Position numbers and translations under genes: made by a program
The notes under the pieces: generated by a model
Told to the model about the DNA's origin: nothing
What the model saw: only the letters and a program-made list of their open reading frames with translations
Database searches by the model: none
Source of the DNA: an uncultured Lachnospiraceae bacterium
GTDB taxonomy: Bacteria > Bacillota > Clostridia > Lachnospirales > Lachnospiraceae
Length of the DNA: 18,354 bases
Reading direction: 5' to 3'
NCBI GenBank assembly: GCA_937916415.1
Contig: CALGGH010000069.1
Span: 1-18,354 of the forward strand
Shown: positions 6,727 through 13,378 of the stretch, piece by piece
How the letters are laid out: each line of letters starts with the position of its first letter
Position numbering within the stretch: the first letter of the stretch is position 1

Positions 6727-9230
6727 TGAACTTGGATGAATTCAGGACGGGACTGGACTATCTTTTTGAACAAAACCGCATATCCGAGGTCGAGCCGTAC
6801 CTGGAGGGAGCGCTTCGCACCGCGATAGGCGAAAACGACGATGCCGCCGTGATCTTCATTTTAAATGAGATGATCGGATACTACCGTGAGACCTGTGACT
6901 ATGACCGTGCCATCATGTATGGCGAAAAGGCCCTGGAGATACTTGATGGCGCCGAGGAGACGGGATCCGTGCATTATGCCACGACGCTCCTTAACCTGGC
7001 CAATGCCCTGAGGGCGGCTGGCAGGCTTGAGGAATCGCTGGACAGGTACGCCAAGGCCGAGGCCATATATGACAGCCTGCTGGTCCCGGAGGCCTTCGAC
7101 TTCGCAAGCCTCTACAACAACGAGAGCCTGGTCTGCCAGGAGGCGGGCATGTATGAAGCGGCCATAGACCGGCTGAACCGGGCCATGGCCATCGTGAAGC
7201 TCTATCCCGAAAAAAGATTTGAGCTCGCCGTCACCCATGCGAACCTGGGCAACAGCATGATCGGAGCGCTGCAGGCCGGCGATCCTGAGTCACGCGATCC
7301 CACGGTGCTTGAACAGATCGGGGACCACCTGCTGAAGGCGGTGGAGATTTTCCATGAAAGAAACGAAAACGGGACGCACCTGGCCGCGGCGTTAAACGGC
7401 CTTGGTGACCTGAATTCGATGAAGGGCGACGACGGCGAGGCCATCAGGTACTACGCGGAAGCACTGGACGCGATCGAGCGTAATCTTGGACGCATCGACT
7501 ATTACTACAGGGTGCGTGACAACTTAGAGGCGGCCAGGCAGAGGCTGCAAAACGCTCAGGCAGGCACGGGCGCCCGCAAGCCTGACGTGCTGCTGACGGG
7601 ACTGGAACTGTGCAGGGCATATTACGGGGAAGTGATCCGACCGATGATCGAAAGCTCCTTCCCGGAACTGACTGATAAGACGTGCGCGGGACTCTTTGGA
7701 GAGGGTTCGGACGCGTATGGCTATGACGACGTCACTTCCAGGGACCATGATTGGGGACCGGGTGTTATTTTACTCATAAATGACCGAAAAACCTATGACC
7801 AGTACGGTCAAAAATTGCAGGATGAATTATTGAAGAAAGCCAGTGAAATCAAGAGTTTCCATGGTTTTAAGCCTGATGTTTCGAGCATCCAAAAAGGACG
7901 CCGGGGTGTCTTTTGGACCTATGACTACGTAGCCCGGATCACGGGAATCAGGTTGAACGATAACATATGCTATTCGAACGAATCTGATCCGCCGGTCCGC
8001 CCGGATGCAGATGCCGTCATGGAGGGCGGTGCGGATGCCGCCATTGGGGTCGGCCCGGATGAAGATGAGCTGAACCGTCTGACTGACGAGCTCATGAATG
8101 ATGCCCCGCAGTATGCCCTGGCCGCACTGACCAACGGCGAGGTATTCAACGATCCCGAAGGCAGCTTTACGGCTCTCAGGGCCAGGCTTTCCAAATACTA
8201 TGACGGGGAGAGGCGTACGGCCATGCTCATGCAGGAGGCGGCCCTTTTTTCACAAAATGCCCAGTACAATTACCTGAGGATGAAGCGCAGGAACGACCCG
8301 CTGGCCGCGGACGCGCTGCTCATGGAGGGCCTTAAGAATGCCGCGCGCATCCGTTACTGTCTCGCCGGACGGTTCCTGCCGCATGACAAATGGACGTTCC
8401 GCGGACTAAGGGACCTGGATGCTGACGTATATAATAAGGTAAGGCGAGCATATGAACAGGCCGCTTGCCTGTCATTCGAGGATCCAACCGACGCGCAGAT
8501 GAGGCCCGTCATGACTGAGATCGACGCCCTGAGCATCGCACTCCAGGAGGTCATGGTCAGGCAGGGCCTGATATCCGTGCCGAAGCGCTACATGGAGGAC
8601 GTGATAATGGAACTGAATAAGAACGAACTCGTCAAAAGGGTGGTCGAGGATGAATGGAAGGCCTTTGACAAGGTCATCAATGAGGGCGGCAGGGCCGACT
8701 GCCAGGACAACTTCCCGACCTTCAACATCATGAGGTCGTCGCAGTACCTGACCTGGGACGCGGACATGCTGCTTAGGTACGCTGAGGACTTCGAGGCCTC
8801 CGTGGCCGCCGGATGGAATCCGATCATGGAAAAGTACGGCCGCATGGAAGAGAGCACCGCGCCGCACAAGTACGCTGAGATCAAGGACAGCCTGCCCGCG
8901 ATCGATGATGACAAGCGTGCCATCATAGAGGAGATCGTCGGCGTGCAGGTGGGCTGGATGGAAGAATTTGCCGGGGAATATCCGGGGATGGCCGGAAACG
9001 CCAGGTCGATACATACCGCCGAGGACACTGAGTTTGACACCTCATATGAGACTTATCTGAGGGGCGAGCTCATGACGTATTCTGATGAAATGCTGGGGAT
9101 GTACGGAGCCTTCATAGTAAGGCTGGCCCGTGAGGGGCGAAACCTCACCTACATGACCATGGAGAACACCGCCAGGCTCTACGGCTACAAGTCGCTGGAT
9201 GACGCTGAGTCGGCCCTGCAGGGTGAATGA
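6723..9230 (+). CDS. TPR - DUF4037 nucleotidyltransferase-like - DUF4125 fusion protein
   Basis: Function unknown. Start ATG 6723 (ATGATG) overlaps the metH stop as ATGA, with GGAGG at 6711-6715 inside metH; the protein is 835 aa. Residues about 40-280 are helical tetratricopeptide-like repeats (ATTLLNLANALRAAGRLEES, LAAALNGLGDLNSMKGDDGE), which usually bind proteins. About 289-530 matches DUF4037, a nucleotidyltransferase-fold family. Gly328-Ser329 and Asp341-x-Asp343 in GSDAYGYDD...SRDHDWGP form the GS and DxD metal/nucleotide signature. About 626-830 matches DUF4125 (DEWKAFDKVINEGGRADCQ, MRSSQYLTWD, EKYGRMEEST). No signal peptide or membrane helix, so probably cytosolic. Translational coupling to metH suggests co-expression at fixed stoichiometry but does not prove a methionine-related role. 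The NTase motif looks intact, so catalysis is possible. Confidence 0.82.
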   Translation: MMNLDEFRTGLDYLFEQNRISEVEPYLEGALRTAIGENDDAAVIFILNEMIGYYRETCDYDRAIMYGEKALEILDGAEETGSVHYATTLLNLANALRAAGRLEESLDRYAKAEAIYDSLLVPEAFDFASLYNNESLVCQEAGMYEAAIDRLNRAMAIVKLYPEKRFELAVTHANLGNSMIGALQAGDPESRDPTVLEQIGDHLLKAVEIFHERNENGTHLAAALNGLGDLNSMKGDDGEAIRYYAEALDAIERNLGRIDYYYRVRDNLEAARQRLQNAQAGTGARKPDVLLTGLELCRAYYGEVIRPMIESSFPELTDKTCAGLFGEGSDAYGYDDVTSRDHDWGPGVILLINDRKTYDQYGQKLQDELLKKASEIKSFHGFKPDVSSIQKGRRGVFWTYDYVARITGIRLNDNICYSNESDPPVRPDADAVMEGGADAAIGVGPDEDELNRLTDELMNDAPQYALAALTNGEVFNDPEGSFTALRARLSKYYDGERRTAMLMQEAALFSQNAQYNYLRMKRRNDPLAADALLMEGLKNAARIRYCLAGRFLPHDKWTFRGLRDLDADVYNKVRRAYEQAACLSFEDPTDAQMRPVMTEIDALSIALQEVMVRQGLISVPKRYMEDVIMELNKNELVKRVVEDEWKAFDKVINEGGRADCQDNFPTFNIMRSSQYLTWDADMLLRYAEDFEASVAAGWNPIMEKYGRMEESTAPHKYAEIKDSLPAIDDDKRAIIEEIVGVQVGWMEEFAGEYPGMAGNARSIHTAEDTEFDTSYETYLRGELMTYSDEMLGMYGAFIVRLAREGRNLTYMTMENTARLYGYKSLDDAESALQGE

Positions 9231-9232
9231 AG

Positions 9233-9245
9233 CTCCCGCGGGGAG
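9233..9245. terminator. Short GC hairpin between convergent genes (weak candidate)
   Basis: CTCCC-GCG-GGGAG lies in the 16-bp gap between the stop of the DUF4125 fusion gene (plus) and the stop of the CYTH gene (minus). The position suits a bidirectional terminator. The stem is only 5 bp with a 3-base loop, and no T-run follows on either strand, so function is doubtful. Confidence 0.3.
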
Positions 9246-9246
9246 G

Positions 9247-9732
9247 TCAGTCACCGTAGGCCATGTTGACGTTGTGGTACCTGCGGTCCTCGGACACGTC
9301 CGCGTCGAACCAGTCCTCGGGGACGTAGGCGTCCGCTGCTTCCGTGTCGGGAAATTCGATCTCCGCCATGACTAACGGGGAAAGGTCTCCCTCAAAGACG
9401 TCCAGCTCCACCGTGAGGCTGCAGCCCTCTGGCAGGACGTACCCGTCCCTGAAGCGCGGATCTGAGAGCGGAATCAGGTGCCTGGTCTTGGTGATCACGC
9501 GCCCGTCCGCCTTGGCCAGGAGGTGTTCATAGGCTTCCGCCGTCAGGGGCAGGTTATATTCCTCTCTGGCGACCATGCCGCTGCCCTTGTAGGTCATGTA
9601 GAATTTGTCACCCGACCTGCGGACCCTGACCACGGGTTCCCTGCACAGGTAGGCTTGCTCTATTTTTTTGGATTCATAAGAATCCAGGTCTTCGGGCATT
9701 TTTTTGATCGTGTATTTGCGTTCTATCTCCAT
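9247..9732 (-). CDS. CYTH-domain (triphosphate tunnel) protein
   Basis: A 161-aa protein of the size usual for bacterial CYTH/TTM proteins, which bind triphosphorylated substrates and a divalent metal inside a beta-barrel tunnel; many are tripolyphosphatases. The N-terminal MEIERKYTI carries the family's ExExK motif (residues 2-6). Alternating basic and acidic strands follow: VVRVRRSGDKFYMTYK, REEYNLPL, ITKTRHLIP, LTVELDVFEGDL, MAEIEFPD. It ends WFDADVSEDRRYHNVNMAYG, as small bacterial CYTH proteins usually do. On the minus strand GAGGAG lies eight bases before the ATG. It is divergent from tig and convergent with the DUF4125 gene, so probably monocistronic. The substrate cannot be told from sequence. 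Confidence 0.9.
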   Translation of the reverse strand: MEIERKYTIKKMPEDLDSYESKKIEQAYLCREPVVRVRRSGDKFYMTYKGSGMVAREEYNLPLTAEAYEHLLAKADGRVITKTRHLIPLSDPRFRDGYVLPEGCSLTVELDVFEGDLSPLVMAEIEFPDTEAADAYVPEDWFDADVSEDRRYHNVNMAYGD

Positions 9733-9795
9733 TTTTTTGACTCCTCGTGCGCCTGATGGACGGGATCCGGCCCGGAATGACCGGAGTTCGTTTCC

Positions 9796-9850
9796 TGCGC
9801 CGGATTTGCGCGGCTGAAGGCCGCATGTTTCCGGTGCAAATCCGTGCGCA
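9796..9850. repeat. Long imperfect inverted repeat with a nested hairpin
   Basis: Outer arms TGCGC-CGGATTTGC (9796-9809) and GCAAATCCG-T-GCGCA (9836-9850) pair over 14 bp with a single bulged T at 9845. Inside, GCGGC-TGAAG-GCCGC (9810-9824) forms a second hairpin, followed by an unpaired ATGTTTCCGGT. The whole is a stacked two-stem element. It would lie in the 5' leader of the minus-strand CYTH mRNA if the promoter near 9914 is real. No known RNA family is recognised. Confidence 0.6.
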
Positions 9851-9864
9851 TCCTTGCGGAGCAG

Positions 9865-9901
9865 TTATCGTAAACGCATTTCTTTAATGCGTCTACGATA
9901 A
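9865..9901. repeat. 15-bp A/T-rich inverted repeat (stem-loop)
   Basis: TTATCGTA (9865-9872) pairs with TACGATAA (9894-9901), and ACGCATT (9874-9880) pairs with AATGCGT (9886-9892). There is one mismatch (A9873/C9893) and a 5-base loop TCTTT. No clean T-run follows on either strand, so it is not a standard intrinsic terminator. Possible roles are a leader stem for the CYTH transcript or a binding site for a dimeric regulator. Confidence 0.6.
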
Positions 9902-9913
9902 ATATTTATACTT

Positions 9914-9922
9914 ATGATACCA
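9914..9922 (-). promoter_or_regulatory. Possible extended -10 promoter for the CYTH gene
   Basis: On the minus strand the sequence reads TG-G-TATCAT, an extended -10 match, with no good -35. It lies within a perfect inverted repeat CTTATG-ATAC-CATAAG (9911-9926). Transcription from here would give a leader of about 175 nt containing both large inverted repeats on its left. This is a weak call made by eye. Confidence 0.35.
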
Positions 9923-9940
9923 TAAGAAACGGCACTTTTC

Positions 9941-9969
9941 TTGTATTTACTTTTTTTCTATGTTATAAT
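9941..9969 (+). promoter_or_regulatory. tig promoter TTGTAT-17-TATAAT with extended -10
   Basis: TTGTAT (9941-9946), a 17-bp spacer and TATAAT (9964-9969), preceded by TG at 9961-9962 (TGnTATAAT), make a strong sigma-A-type promoter. Initiation near 9976 would leave a 5' leader of about 128 nt before the tig start at 10104. This promoter probably drives tig-clpP-clpX. Confidence 0.75.
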
Positions 9970-9993
9970 CATAAATCGTCTGGCCGGCTACGG

Positions 9994-10088
9994 TGCGAAG
10001 GACGAGCTTCGCAGGCTGATCAGGCTGATTATTTACAGATCCTTGTTTCTGATTCATGGATTTCATCGAATCGGAGTGAAATCTTTTT
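9994..10088 (+). other. Structured 5' leader of tig
   Basis: Three elements lie between promoter and start codon. A 7-bp hairpin, TGCGAAG-GACGAG-CTTCGCA, spans 9994-10013. A tandem duplication of CAGGCTGAT covers 10012-10020 and 10021-10029. Two overlapping, mutually exclusive pairings follow: GATTCATG with CAT-C-GAATC (10051-10072), or GATTTCA (10059-10065) with TGAAATC (10077-10083), the latter followed by TTTTT. The second pairing resembles a weak intrinsic terminator just before the AGGAGG site at 10091-10096. Confidence 0.4.
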
Positions 10089-10103
10089 CCAGGAGGAATA
10101 CCA

Positions 10104-11390
10104 ATGAACGTATCCGTAGAGAAACAGGAAGGCAGCATGGCACTGCTCACCATTGAGGTTGAAGCCGAGAAGCTTGAAAAGGCGATAGAGGAGGCTTATC
10201 AGAAGGATAAGTCCAAGATGAGCGTGCCCGGATTCCGCAAGGGCAAGGTGCCGAGACGGATGATCGAGAAGATGTACGGCCCTGAGGTCTTCTATGACCG
10301 CGCCAGCGACATACTGATCAGGGAGACCATCGAGGAGGCCTGCGATCAGTCCGGAGAGGAGATCGTGTCCTCACCCGTGGTTGACATTGAACAGATCGAA
10401 AAGGGCAGGCCCTTCATATATACCGCTTCCGTGGCACTCAAGCCCCCGGTTAAGCTGGGCGAGTACAAGGGCGTGGTCATCGACAAGATCAGCACCGAGG
10501 TTACCGATGAGGACGTGGATGAGGTCCTGGAGAGGGAGCGTAGGAAAAACGCCCGTCAGATCACCGTTACCGACAGGCCGGTTCAGGACGGCGACACGAT
10601 CCTGCTTGACTTTGAGGGATTCGTGGACGGAGTTCCCTTCGAAGGCGGCAAGGGCGGAGATTATTCATTAAAGATAGGCTCCGGCAGCTTCATTCCCGGA
10701 TTCGAGGATCAGCTGATCGGACAGAAGATAGGCGAGGAGTGCGAGATACACGTGACCTTCCCCGAGGATTATCATGCTGAGGACCTAGCGGGCAAGGACG
10801 CTACCTTTAAGTGCATGGTGAACGAGATCAAGTACGACGAGCTGCCTGAGCTGGATGACGACTTTGCTTCCGACGCGTCGGAGTTTGAGACCCTCGAGGA
10901 GTACAAGGCTGACATCCGCAAGAATCTGGAGGAAAGACGCGAAAAGGAAGCACGCGAAGCCTGGGAGGAAGCTGCGGTTTCGGCAGCGGTTGAGAACGCC
11001 GAGATTGAGATTCCCGGCCCCATGCTCGAGGCACAGAAGGAGCGCATGCTCAATGAGTTTGCCCAGCGGCTCATGTATCAGGGCATGTCCTTCGACCAGT
11101 ACGTACAGCACACCGGCGCCACCAGGGAAAAGATGATGGAGCAGATAGAGCCTCAGGCGGAGACCCGCATCAGGAGCCGTCTCGTGCTCGAAGCCGTAGC
11201 CGAGGCAGAGAAGCTCGAGGTTACCGACGAGCAGTATGAGGAAGAGCTTAAGACCATGGCAGAGGCGTATGGTCAGGACATAGAGAAACTCAGGGAAGAC
11301 GTGACCGAGGACGTGGCAAAGATGATCCGCGATGACCTGAAGATCCGCAATGCCGCCGAGTTCCTGGCTGAAAACGCCGTAGAAAAGTAA
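10104..11390 (+). CDS. tig: Trigger factor, ribosome-associated chaperone
   Basis: Binds near the ribosome exit tunnel, shields nascent chains and has peptidyl-prolyl isomerase activity. It is 428 aa, normal for the family. ATG 10104 has AGGAGG seven bases upstream. The N-terminal ribosome-binding domain shows the signature loop GFRKGKVP (residues 43-50). The FKBP-like PPIase domain lies at about 155-245 (DGDTILLDFEGFVDGVPFEG, IPGFEDQLIGQ, VTFPEDY). The rest is the SurA-like helical chaperone domain, rich in Glu and Lys. The neighbours clpP and clpX follow after only 22 bp, a common order in Firmicutes that links folding with ClpXP degradation. Confidence 0.97.
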   Translation: MNVSVEKQEGSMALLTIEVEAEKLEKAIEEAYQKDKSKMSVPGFRKGKVPRRMIEKMYGPEVFYDRASDILIRETIEEACDQSGEEIVSSPVVDIEQIEKGRPFIYTASVALKPPVKLGEYKGVVIDKISTEVTDEDVDEVLERERRKNARQITVTDRPVQDGDTILLDFEGFVDGVPFEGGKGGDYSLKIGSGSFIPGFEDQLIGQKIGEECEIHVTFPEDYHAEDLAGKDATFKCMVNEIKYDELPELDDDFASDASEFETLEEYKADIRKNLEERREKEAREAWEEAAVSAAVENAEIEIPGPMLEAQKERMLNEFAQRLMYQGMSFDQYVQHTGATREKMMEQIEPQAETRIRSRLVLEAVAEAEKLEVTDEQYEEELKTMAEAYGQDIEKLREDVTEDVAKMIRDDLKIRNAAEFLAENAVEK

Positions 11391-11412
11391 AAAGCGAAAG
11401 AGAGGTACAGAC

Positions 11413-12048
11413 ATGCCGTTAATTCCTTACGTAATAGAGCGCACCTCACGCGGAGAGCGTTCATACGACATTTATTCAAGGCTGGTCGAGGACCGCATCG
11501 TCTTCCTGGGTGAAGAAGTGAACGACAGCACGGCGTCCGTGATCGTGGCACAGCTCCTTTTTCTGGAAGCTCAGGATCCCGAGAAGGACATTCACCTGTA
11601 CGTCAACAGCCCCGGCGGTTCCGTGACTGCCGGCATGGCCATATATGACACGATGCAGTACGTCAAGTGCGACGTGTCCACGATCTGCATAGGCATGGCA
11701 GCCAGCATGGGAGCGTTCCTCCTGTCAGGCGGAGCCAAGGGCAAGCGCATGGCACTGCCCAATGCGGAGATCATGATCCATCAGCCTTCGGGCGGTTCAC
11801 AGGGTCAGGCGACCGAGATCGAGATCGCCGCCAGGCACATCCTGCGCACCAAGGAAAAGCTCAACAGGATACTGGCCGAGAACACCGGCAAGCCCTATGA
11901 GACCGTGGCCGAGGACACCGAGAGAGACAACTGGATGACGGCTGAGGAAGCCAGGGAATACGGCCTGATAGACACGGTGATCACGAGACGTGCCGACGAA
12001 TCGGGCAAGGATAAGGATAAGGAAAAGGAAAAGGATAACAAAAAATGA
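11413..12048 (+). CDS. clpP: ATP-dependent Clp protease proteolytic subunit
   Basis: Serine peptidase that forms the double-heptamer chamber of ClpXP. It is 211 aa. The catalytic triad is Ser98 in MAASMGAF, His123 in MIHQPSGG and Asp172 in ERDNW. The N-terminus MPLIPYVIERTSRGERSYDI is typical of processed ClpP. A GAGAGG site lies upstream of the ATG. Unusual: the family body ends around GLIDTVITRR, and a charged tail of Lys, Asp and Glu (about residues 195-211) follows, encoded by a simple AAGGATAAGG/AAGGAAAAGG repeat. That purine-rich stretch also supplies the ribosome binding site for clpX, whose ATG overlaps the stop (ATGA). Confidence 0.97.
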   Translation: MPLIPYVIERTSRGERSYDIYSRLVEDRIVFLGEEVNDSTASVIVAQLLFLEAQDPEKDIHLYVNSPGGSVTAGMAIYDTMQYVKCDVSTICIGMAASMGAFLLSGGAKGKRMALPNAEIMIHQPSGGSQGQATEIEIAARHILRTKEKLNRILAENTGKPYETVAEDTERDNWMTAEEAREYGLIDTVITRRADESGKDKDKEKEKDNKK

Positions 12049-13301
12049 GTCCCAGGATAGACAAACAGATTAAGTGCTCGTTTTGCGGCAAGCCGCAGGA
12101 TGCGGTCAGAAAGCTGATATCGGGTCCTACCGGAGTATACATCTGCGATGAATGCGTGGACATCTGCGTGGACATACTCGACGAGCTGGACCTGGACGAG
12201 GAGCCGGAGTTTGGCGGCAACGTGGACATCAACCTGCTCAAGCCCGTGCAGATCAAGGAATTCCTGGACGAGTACGTGATAGGTCAGGATGAGGCCAAAA
12301 AGGTGCTGTCCGTGGCGGTCTACAATCATTACAAGAGGGTGACATCCAGGATGAAATCGGGTGACGACGACGTCGAGCTGCAGAAATCCAACATCCTGAT
12401 GATGGGCCCCACAGGTTCCGGCAAGACCTACCTGGCCCAGACGCTGGCCAAGATCATCAACGTGCCCTTCGCGATAGCTGACGCCACCACGCTGACCGAG
12501 GCCGGATACGTGGGCGAGGACGTGGAGAACATACTGCTTAAGCTGATCCAGGCCGCGGACTATGACATTTCGAGGGCTGAGCTCGGCATCATCTACATCG
12601 ATGAGGTCGACAAGATAACCAAAAAGAGCGAGAACGTGTCCATCACCAGGGACGTGTCGGGTGAGGGCGTGCAGCAAGCGCTGCTTAAGATAATAGAGGG
12701 CACCGATGCCAGCGTTCCCCCGCAGGGCGGCAGGAAGCATCCCCATCAGGAGCTGATCCAGATCAACACGTCCAACATACTATTCATATGCGGCGGAGCC
12801 TTCGACGGCCTGGAGAAGATCGTCGAGGACAGGCTTGACCGCGGATCCATAGGTTTTGGCGGCGAGGTCACGGGCAAGAATTCCCAGGCATTGGATGACC
12901 TGCTGAAGGAAGTCTCCACCCAGGACCTGATCAAGTTCGGCCTGATCCCGGAGTTCGTGGGCAGGGTGCCGATCAACGTGGCCCTGCAGGGACTGGACGA
13001 GGAAGCCCTGAAGCGCATTCTCGTGGAGCCCAAGAATGCCCTGGTCAAGCAGTACAAGAAGCTTTTTGAGATGGATGAGGTCAAGCTTACCTTTACCGAT
13101 GAAGCCATCGACAGCATAGCCCATCAGGCATTTGAAAGAAAAACCGGTGCCAGGGGCTTGCGAACCATCATGGAAAAGGCTATGATGGACGTGATGTACA
13201 AGATACCTTCCGATGGTGACATTTCAGAATGCGTGATGACCGCGGAGGCGGTCGAAATGTCGGGAGAACCCAGACTGGTATACAGGTCGGGAGTGGCCTG
13301 A
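12045..13301 (+). CDS. clpX: ATP-dependent Clp protease ATP-binding subunit ClpX
   Basis: AAA+ unfoldase that feeds substrates to ClpP; 418 aa. The N-terminal zinc-binding domain has Cys11, Cys14, Cys34 and Cys37. Walker A is GPTGSGKT (121-128), Walker B is IIYIDEVDK (about 182-190), the RKH pore motif lies at 230-232, and the ClpP-docking IGF loop is at 269-271 (GSIGFGGEV). The C-terminal small domain contains RKTGARGLRTIMEKAMMDVM. Its start overlaps the clpP stop by four bases, so the two subunits are translationally coupled. All motifs are intact. Confidence 0.98.
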   Translation: MSPRIDKQIKCSFCGKPQDAVRKLISGPTGVYICDECVDICVDILDELDLDEEPEFGGNVDINLLKPVQIKEFLDEYVIGQDEAKKVLSVAVYNHYKRVTSRMKSGDDDVELQKSNILMMGPTGSGKTYLAQTLAKIINVPFAIADATTLTEAGYVGEDVENILLKLIQAADYDISRAELGIIYIDEVDKITKKSENVSITRDVSGEGVQQALLKIIEGTDASVPPQGGRKHPHQELIQINTSNILFICGGAFDGLEKIVEDRLDRGSIGFGGEVTGKNSQALDDLLKEVSTQDLIKFGLIPEFVGRVPINVALQGLDEEALKRILVEPKNALVKQYKKLFEMDEVKLTFTDEAIDSIAHQAFERKTGARGLRTIMEKAMMDVMYKIPSDGDISECVMTAEAVEMSGEPRLVYRSGVA

Positions 13302-13348
13302 TCGTTGACAGGCCATTCCCAGCCATAAGGAAAGCAGACGTTTGCTTT
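13294..13348 (+). other. Two stem-loops between clpX and lon
   Basis: TGGCCTG (13294-13300) pairs perfectly with CAGGCCA (13309-13315), forming a 7-bp stem that includes the clpX stop codon. AAAGCA (13331-13336) pairs with TGCTTT (13343-13348), extendable by a G-T pair, and TTA follows. Neither is a full intrinsic terminator, but together they could reduce read-through or protect the clpX mRNA 3' end. TTGACA at 13305-13310 lacks a -10 at the right distance, so I do not call a lon promoter there. Confidence 0.4.
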
Positions 13349-13378
13349 TACGTGGTTTTTGATCAAGGTGCCTGATTT

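Noticed and set aside
9733..10103. CIRCE or CtsR operator for the tig-clp operon
   Set aside because: Chaperone/Clp genes made this worth checking; neither the CIRCE palindrome nor the CtsR heptad repeat is present by eye.
9941..10156. Small plus-strand frame across the tig promoter and start
   Set aside because: Begins in the promoter -35, runs out of frame into tig, and has no Shine-Dalgarno site or motif.
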